From a bacterium (GTDB lineage Bacteria; Patescibacteria; Microgenomatia; Levybacterales; GWA1-39-11): a stretch of DNA of 9,042 nucleotides. Of this stretch, positions 5,491 to 9,042 are shown in pieces; position 1 is the first letter of the stretch, and the number at the start of each line of letters is the position of its first letter. The position numbers and the translations under genes are program-made. Under the pieces are notes generated by a model. It made no database searches. It saw only the letters and a program-made list of their open reading frames with translations, and was not told the DNA's origin. The stretch is taken from positions 1 to 9,042 of the forward strand of contig JAKAHW010000034.1 of the NCBI GenBank assembly GCA_021825285.1, in the 5' to 3' direction.

Positions 5491-5491
5491 T

Positions 5492-5830
5492 TTAAAATTC
5501 TGCCTGATTTGTTGCTGCCTGTTGATTCATAGTCCTAACTGTTGCAGCTCTTAGTTCGAGCTGTTTTCTCCAGGTTCCTTCGTTAGTTTCAAAAGCATGA
5601 ACAAGCGCTAATCCTTGTCTATGAGCCAGATATGGGTTTCCTGTTTTGTCCTGTACGTCTTGGAAAAAAGCTCCGTAATTTCTTTCTCCGGGTTCTTGAC
5701 CAAGTAACCCTTGTGCTATATCCATTAGTTCCAAAACAACGTCGTATCCTACGCCCTCAAAAGCCCTGTTTAAATTTTTCTGGGCGGTATCTGCATCCTG
5801 GAATCTTTCAAATGCTTCGAGTCTTCTCAT
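5492..5830 (-). CDS. Hypothetical helical protein inserted between nusG and rplK (112 aa)
   Basis: I do not recognise this protein. It is soluble, rich in Glu, Gln, Ala and Leu, probably mostly helical, with no signal peptide, membrane segment or Cys. Recognisable stretches include LMDIAQGLLGQEPGERNYGA near the middle and a Gln/Ala/Asn-rich C terminus. ATG at 5830 lies five bases after the nusG stop, with no Shine-Dalgarno sequence, so it is most likely cotranscribed with secE-nusG and translated by coupling. In most bacteria nusG is followed directly by rplK, so the position is unusual. A role tied to transcription or ribosome assembly would be guesswork from context. Confidence 0.7.
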   Translation of the reverse strand: MRRLEAFERFQDADTAQKNLNRAFEGVGYDVVLELMDIAQGLLGQEPGERNYGAFFQDVQDKTGNPYLAHRQGLALVHAFETNEGTWRKQLELRAATVRTMNQQAATNQAEF

Positions 5831-5835
5831 AGCAA

Positions 5836-6375
5836 TTAAATTTTTGCGACTTGCAGGAAATCTAATTCAACCGGTGTTTCCCGTCCGAAAATGGAAACCA
5901 AAACTCTGACTTTGCCTTTTGATTCGTCAATTGATTCAATTGTCCCAAGAAAATCCGAGAAAGGGCCGTCTGTAATCTTGACAGCTTCACCCTGTGAGAA
6001 AGCAGCTTTGAAGACAGGCTCTTTCATTTCAACGAATTTTACAATTGCCTCAACTTCATCATCTCTGACCGGAGTCGGTTTGTTTTGCGCCCCTACGAAA
6101 GAAGTGACACCAGGGGTAGTTCGAACAAGTAACCAAGATTCATCATCAAGTCTCATTTTCACAAAAATGTATCCTGCGAAAATCTTTTCTTTTACTGTTT
6201 CTTTTTTGCCGCCTCTAACTTTTACGATTTCTTTTGTAGGCACCAAAACCTCAAGGATTCTTTCGTCGAATCCCATGGATTTGACACGTTGCATCAAGGT
6301 TGTTGCGACCTTATTTTCATGTCCTGAGTATGTGTGGACAATATACCAACGAGCACGATTTTCTTGTAATTCCAT
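5836..6375 (-). CDS. nusG: Transcription termination/antitermination protein NusG (179 aa)
   Basis: NusG binds the RNA polymerase clamp and affects pausing, Rho termination and coupling to the ribosome. The NGN domain spans about residues 8-115, with RWYIVHTYSGHENKV (9-23), VPTKE (45-49), KIFAGYIFVKM (64-74) and VRTTPGVTSFVG (84-95). A linker leads to the C-terminal KOW domain (about 127-179), with GEAVKITDGPFSDFLGTIES and a final SIFGRETPVELDF region. Length matches the family (about 175-180). The ATG has no Shine-Dalgarno sequence, and secE ends 14 bases upstream, consistent with cotranscription. No odd residues are noted beyond FAGY for the common FPGY. Confidence 0.97.
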   Translation of the reverse strand: MELQENRARWYIVHTYSGHENKVATTLMQRVKSMGFDERILEVLVPTKEIVKVRGGKKETVKEKIFAGYIFVKMRLDDESWLLVRTTPGVTSFVGAQNKPTPVRDDEVEAIVKFVEMKEPVFKAAFSQGEAVKITDGPFSDFLGTIESIDESKGKVRVLVSIFGRETPVELDFLQVAKI

Positions 6376-6389
6376 ATAATTTTTGTTTA

Positions 6390-6563
6390 TTAGCGGACTA
6401 TGAGGCCGAGTAGAGATGTAAACATGTAATCGCTTCCTCCTAAATAAATCCCGACCAGTACGCTGATTCCTATAACAAGGAGAGTAAGTCTAGTGACATC
6501 ATTTCGTGATGGAAAAGTTACTTTTCCCATCTCCGCCCTTACTTCCTTAAGGAACGTAAACAT
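6390..6563 (-). CDS. secE: Preprotein translocase subunit SecE (57 aa)
   Basis: SecE is the essential small subunit that clamps SecY in the export channel. The amphipathic surface helix and the conserved MFTFLKEVRAEMGKVTFPSR are followed by one membrane span (about residues 26-48 from this start). The single-span form of about 60 residues is usual outside Proteobacteria. In-frame ATGs at 6581 and 6596 would add 6 or 11 residues. I prefer 6563 because the protein then starts like Bacillus SecE, and because a candidate promoter (-10 at 6572-6577) lies inside the longer versions and would make a leaderless mRNA. None of the three starts has a Shine-Dalgarno sequence. It heads the nusG cluster. 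Confidence 0.9.
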   Translation of the reverse strand: MFTFLKEVRAEMGKVTFPSRNDVTRLTLLVIGISVLVGIYLGGSDYMFTSLLGLIVR

Positions 6564-6571
6564 ATCTAGTG

Positions 6572-6601
6572 ATTTTACCATATAAATTATTGACATGTAA
6601 A
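6572..6601 (-). promoter_or_regulatory. Candidate promoter for secE-nusG cluster
   Basis: On the minus strand, TTTACA (6596-6601) and TAAAAT (6572-6577) are separated by 18 bases; the -10 ends eight bases before the ATG at 6563. It overlaps the opposing galU promoter: its -35 lies in the galU spacer. Confidence 0.45.
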
Positions 6602-6619
6602 GAGGAAAGGAGATACAAT
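6590..6619 (+). promoter_or_regulatory. Promoter of galU
   Basis: Consensus TTGACA (6590-6595), an 18-base spacer and TACAAT (6614-6619) end 12 bases before the galU ATG. The expected start site near 6626 leaves about six leader bases. The purine-rich AGGAAAGGAG in the spacer looks like a Shine-Dalgarno sequence but would not be transcribed from this promoter and is 19 bases from the ATG. Confidence 0.65.
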
Positions 6620-6631
6620 AAAAAAACCAAA

Positions 6632-7507
6632 ATGAAAATCAAAAAAGCTGTAATTCCTGCCGCCGGATTCGGAACCCGATTTCTCCCGCAAACAAAAGCC
6701 ATGCCCAAAGAGATGCTTCCAATAGTGGACAAGCCCGTAATTCAATATGTGGTTGAAGAGGCGGTGGATTCAGGAATAGAGGATATCGTGATTGTTACGG
6801 GAGCTTTGAAGCGCGCAATTGAAGACCACTTCGATGTGATAAATGCGGAATTAGCCAAAAACCTTGAGGCCGGAGGAAAGCATGAATTGATGAAGCAAAC
6901 CCAAAAATTGTCCGAGATGGCAAACTTTATATATGTAAGGCAGAAAGGACCTTACGGGAATGGGACACCGGTTCTGGCTGCCGAGCCGATAATTGAGAAT
7001 GAGCCGTTCGCTGTAGTTTGGGGTGATGAATTTATTTATTCCAAGCCTCCAAGGCTTGCGCAGATGATGGAAGTTTATGAAAAATATGGCGGAATTGTTA
7101 TTTCGGGCGTAAAGATTGAGAAAAAAGAGGACTTGAAAAGATACGGAATTGCAGATCTTGAGCATGTCGAAGGAAACGTCCATAGGATTAAGTCAATTGT
7201 CGAAAAGCCGGAACCCGATGAAGCCCCCTCAAATATTGCCACACATGGAGGATATATTTTTCCTCCGGAAATTTTTGGGGCTTTGAAAAGAATTAACCCT
7301 GGAAAAGGCGGGGAAGTATGGCTCGTTGATGCGATAAATCTTTTGAAAGATGAAGGAATGCCGGTTTACACCGTAGTTATTGAAAATGGAAAGTACTACG
7401 ATACGGGGAACAAATTAGAGTATATGAAAACGGTTGTAGAACTGGCTTTGGAACACCCGGACATCAACGGAGAGTTCAAACAATTCTTAAGAGACCTCAA
7501 GATTTAG
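6632..7507 (+). CDS. galU: UTP-glucose-1-phosphate uridylyltransferase (GalU family, 291 aa)
   Basis: GalU makes UDP-glucose from UTP and glucose-1-phosphate, feeding cell-surface glycan synthesis and the GalT reaction. The N-terminal nucleotide-binding motif AVIPAAGFGTRFLPQTKAMP (6-25) and KEMLPIVDKP (26-35) are clear. Other motifs are VWGDEF (129-134, Asp132 likely metal ligand), SIVEKPEPDE (188-197), HGGYIF (205-210), GGEVWLVDAI (226-235) and KYYDTGNKLEYMK (254-266). Around 109-114 the sequence reads GNGTPV where typical GalU has GLGHAV, a divergence in the substrate region. Length is typical (about 290-300). ATG at 6632 is chosen because it directly precedes the conserved motif; a GTG at 6569 in the same frame lies upstream of the promoter. 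A related dTDP- or CDP-sugar nucleotidyltransferase is less likely. Confidence 0.92.
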   Translation: MKIKKAVIPAAGFGTRFLPQTKAMPKEMLPIVDKPVIQYVVEEAVDSGIEDIVIVTGALKRAIEDHFDVINAELAKNLEAGGKHELMKQTQKLSEMANFIYVRQKGPYGNGTPVLAAEPIIENEPFAVVWGDEFIYSKPPRLAQMMEVYEKYGGIVISGVKIEKKEDLKRYGIADLEHVEGNVHRIKSIVEKPEPDEAPSNIATHGGYIFPPEIFGALKRINPGKGGEVWLVDAINLLKDEGMPVYTVVIENGKYYDTGNKLEYMKTVVELALEHPDINGEFKQFLRDLKI

Positions 7508-7691
7508 TTTTTCCTAATAGTTTATTTATTGCAAGCGGGGAAATAAAAGTATGAACCCTTGCTCCTTCGGCTAAAGTCTGTACAGTTTCAGCGGCTTGTT
7601 CCGGAGTGACCAGTCCCGGATGTCTTGCGTCAACTGTCCTAAATGCAGCCTCAGCAGCTCTTGAGGGATCAAAATTTTCAGGAGATCTCAT
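7497..7691 (-). CDS. Hypothetical small protein (64 aa)
   Basis: I do not recognise this protein. It is soluble and Ala-rich, with PSRAAEAAFRTVDARHPGLV followed by TPEQAAETVQTLAEG, and is likely two or three helices. No Cys, signal peptide or membrane segment is seen. ATG at 7691 is preferred; an in-frame TTG at 7703 would add four residues. A minus-strand promoter (TTGACA, 17 bases, TTAAAT) at 7708-7736 would start transcription around 7701, leaving about ten leader bases, and there is no Shine-Dalgarno sequence. The 3' end overlaps the end of galU by 11 bases in convergent orientation. Coding status rests on amino-acid composition and the promoter. Confidence 0.55.
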   Translation of the reverse strand: MRSPENFDPSRAAEAAFRTVDARHPGLVTPEQAAETVQTLAEGARVHTFISPLAINKLLGKTKS

Positions 7692-7707
7692 AATAGACGT
7701 CAAAATG

Positions 7708-7736
7708 ATTTAAATACTTTACTAAAAAGTTGTCAA
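7708..7736 (-). promoter_or_regulatory. Candidate promoter of the 64-aa gene
   Basis: On the minus strand, consensus TTGACA (7731-7736) overlaps the stop codon of the upstream membrane-protein gene and is followed after 17 bases by TTAAAT (7708-7713). The -35 is perfect and the -10 is fair. Confidence 0.45.
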
Positions 7737-8677
7737 TATGGGATTTTTGAGGTAGTAGAGGGGAGGGTTTTTAGCTGTTGTTTTATCGGAGTTGGTTTTG
7801 CATTTTTAAAATTATTTGAAACCATAGTTGTGATAAAGCCAATTAGTGTTGTAATTAACAGAATTGAGATTACCCATCCGACTAATGCAATAAGCATTGG
7901 TATTAATAATTTGCTTCCTTTGTTTTTTTCAAATCCACGACTTGCTTCCTTGTAAAGATTTACGTTATAGCAAAGAACAAACCATCCAAGTGCAAGGTTA
8001 ATAAAGAAGGAAATAAATCCGTAAAAACCGCCTGCATTTTTGTTTGCGCCATTGATTATTATTGAAGGAAGAAAAGCGACCAATATATAAATGCCGATTA
8101 TTACTAAAAATCTTACAAAAAGAGGGCCAAAGTTAGAAAAAATAATTTTCATACTGCGTTTTAGTGCTGCAGCATATCTTTGATTGTTCAAAATTACCTC
8201 GTAAGCAGAAAAAGCAAAAGCAATTTGAAAGATTATTGCAGGAATTATTAGTACAAAGAAACTTCCGAAAACGATAAAAAATGAAAGAAGATTTGTTAAG
8301 AATAAGGGAAGGGCGAGAGAAAGGCCTTTCTTAAAAAGTACTCCGTAATTTTTCTGCCCTTTTCCGACTATTAAAATTGAACCAATTTGTAGGATATAGC
8401 TTAAGACTATAAAAACAAAAGAAAGAATTATCCCAAGAATTACTAAACCGCCAATTGACGGGAGAAGCATTGCAAGATTTGGTTTTCCGGTAAAAATCTG
8501 AAAAAGCGTAAACCCTCCAAGAGGAAGAGCAACTAGCAACCCTATTATAAAAACAACAATATTAAGCCCTATTCCTATGAAAAGCCAAACGATAAGAGTG
8601 GTAAGATTTTCTCTAAATGTTTTCCAAGAATTGGAAAGAAGTTTGCCAATTGGTGAAAAATTAGATTTTGTTGCCAT
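7733..8677 (-). CDS. Polytopic membrane protein, unknown (314 aa)
   Basis: The sequence is dominated by hydrophobic helices: about residues 28-50, 74-104, 118-158 (probably two), 180-208, 216-240 and 256-284, giving roughly seven membrane spans. The N terminus, SPIGKLLSNSWKTFRENL, is a cytoplasmic amphipathic lead-in like that of glycerophosphodiesterase membrane-domain-type and related uncharacterised proteins common in Patescibacteria; this is a resemblance, not an assignment. The C-terminal ~25 residues are polar with Lys, Pro and Thr. No catalytic motif is seen. ATG at 8677 lacks a Shine-Dalgarno sequence. It is divergent from the ECF sigma gene with 53 bases between, so the two may be co-regulated. 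Confidence 0.8.
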   Translation of the reverse strand: MATKSNFSPIGKLLSNSWKTFRENLTTLIVWLFIGIGLNIVVFIIGLLVALPLGGFTLFQIFTGKPNLAMLLPSIGGLVILGIILSFVFIVLSYILQIGSILIVGKGQKNYGVLFKKGLSLALPLFLTNLLSFFIVFGSFFVLIIPAIIFQIAFAFSAYEVILNNQRYAAALKRSMKIIFSNFGPLFVRFLVIIGIYILVAFLPSIIINGANKNAGGFYGFISFFINLALGWFVLCYNVNLYKEASRGFEKNKGSKLLIPMLIALVGWVISILLITTLIGFITTMVSNNFKNAKPTPIKQQLKTLPSTTSKIPY

Positions 8678-8684
8678 AATATAA

Positions 8685-8715
8685 TTAGTATTTACCCAAG
8701 TGCTTGTTTTGTCAA
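8685..8715 (-). promoter_or_regulatory. Candidate promoter of the membrane-protein gene
   Basis: On the minus strand, consensus TTGACA (8710-8715) is followed after 19 bases by TACTAA (8685-8690), which ends seven bases before the ATG. The -35 is strong; the -10 and the long spacer are weak. It sits within the footprint expected for RNA polymerase at the sigma-gene promoter. Confidence 0.4.
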
Positions 8716-8717
8716 GG

Positions 8718-8723
8718 TATAAT
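8718..8723 (+). promoter_or_regulatory. -10 element of the ECF sigma gene
   Basis: A perfect TATAAT ends seven bases before the ATG at 8731, so transcription would begin at or next to the start codon. No good -35 is seen 16-18 bases upstream, which may mean an activator or alternative sigma factor is needed. Confidence 0.5.
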
Positions 8724-8730
8724 AGCAGTT

Positions 8731-9042
8731 ATGGAAGAGGTATCCGAGGAAGAGATAATCCGAAAAATAAAAAGAGGAGAAATTAATTATTTCGAATTTT
8801 TGGTTAACAAATATTCCCGGCTTGTGTATTTTTATGCCTTAAAGAAAGTAGCAAATAGGGAAGACGCAGAAGATATAGTCCAAAACGCTTTTGTCAAAGC
8901 GTATAAAGGAATTGACAGATTTGATTTAAAACAAAAATTTTATCCATGGTTTTTTACCATTGTTAAAAACGAAATAAATGAATTTTTCAGAAAGAAAAAA
9001 ACTCATTCGAAGCTGGATGAAGAAATGGCAGAAGATGTAAGG
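8731..9042 (+). CDS. ECF-type RNA polymerase sigma factor, N-terminal part
   Basis: The 104 codons visible are open to the window edge, so the 3' part (region 4) is missing from view. They encode sigma-70 region 2: FEFLVNKYSRLVYFYALKKV, then REDAEDIVQNAFVKAYKGID, then PWFFTIVKNEINEFFRKKK. The DAEDIVQ(x)AF core and the W-x3-I-x2-N-E pattern are diagnostic of the ECF family, which directs RNA polymerase to stress or envelope regulons at -10/-35 sites. The start is ATG at 8731, supported by a TATAAT seven bases upstream; AAGG lies too far upstream to act as a Shine-Dalgarno sequence. It is divergent from the membrane protein. An anti-sigma partner, if present, would lie beyond the window. Confidence 0.9.
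   Translation, partial: MEEVSEEEIIRKIKRGEINYFEFLVNKYSRLVYFYALKKVANREDAEDIVQNAFVKAYKGIDRFDLKQKFYPWFFTIVKNEINEFFRKKKTHSKLDEEMAEDVR

Noticed and set aside
5891..6379. 162-codon plus-strand frame opposite nusG
   Set aside because: It is fully antisense to an unmistakable nusG and has no recognisable motif.
6604..6613. GGAAAGGAGA as the Shine-Dalgarno sequence of galU
   Set aside because: It is 19 bases from the ATG and falls inside the spacer of a strong promoter, so it is unlikely to be in the transcript; no in-frame start lies at a suitable distance.
1..9042. CRISPR array, insertion sequence or toxin-antitoxin pair
   Set aside because: No regularly spaced repeats, transposase motifs, terminal inverted repeats or recognisable toxin families were seen on either strand.

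Overview
The window looks like part of a bacterial chromosome from the Candidate Phyla Radiation (Patescibacteria), most likely a Microgenomates-type lineage. This is an inference from four things seen together: an AT-rich core with short gaps, a reduced secE-nusG-rplK-rplA cluster carrying unfamiliar small genes, a DUF5667 protein with a signal peptide, and a uL1 protein with a Lys-rich N-terminal extension. TGA is used as a stop (for example at 7733-7735), so the UGA=Gly code of some Patescibacteria does not apply.

Region 1 (1 to about 910) is richer in G+C (63 of the first 120 bases) than what follows. On the minus strand it holds four tiny genes for predicted membrane proteins. They are packed head to tail, two junctions overlap by ATGA, and several have clear Shine-Dalgarno sequences. 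I do not recognise any of them. An AT-rich stretch (about 910-1043) separates them from galT.

Region 2 (1044-2554) has galT on the plus strand, converging with a 210-residue unknown gene. Region 3 (2605-4108, minus) has a secreted DUF5667/coiled-coil protein and a 164-residue unknown protein. Region 4 (4113-6563, minus) is the secE, nusG, orf112, rplK, rplA cluster, with an orphan gene between nusG and rplK. The rplK leader is the most interesting site: it carries a second copy of the rplK start region that opens a nine-codon ORF (MAKKICSTP), which ends in the loop of a hairpin followed by six T. Region 5 has galU on the plus strand, divergent from secE and converging with a 64-residue unknown gene. 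Region 6 has a polytopic membrane protein, divergent from the start of an ECF-type sigma factor that runs off the window.

GalT and GalU would work together in interconverting galactose-1-phosphate, glucose-1-phosphate, UDP-galactose and UDP-glucose. galE and galK are not here. SecE, NusG, uL11 and uL1 belong to protein export, transcription elongation and the ribosome. Several genes outside the ribosomal cluster have a -10-like hexamer ending only 6 to 12 bases before the start codon and no usable Shine-Dalgarno sequence, which suggests leaderless or nearly leaderless mRNAs in this genome.
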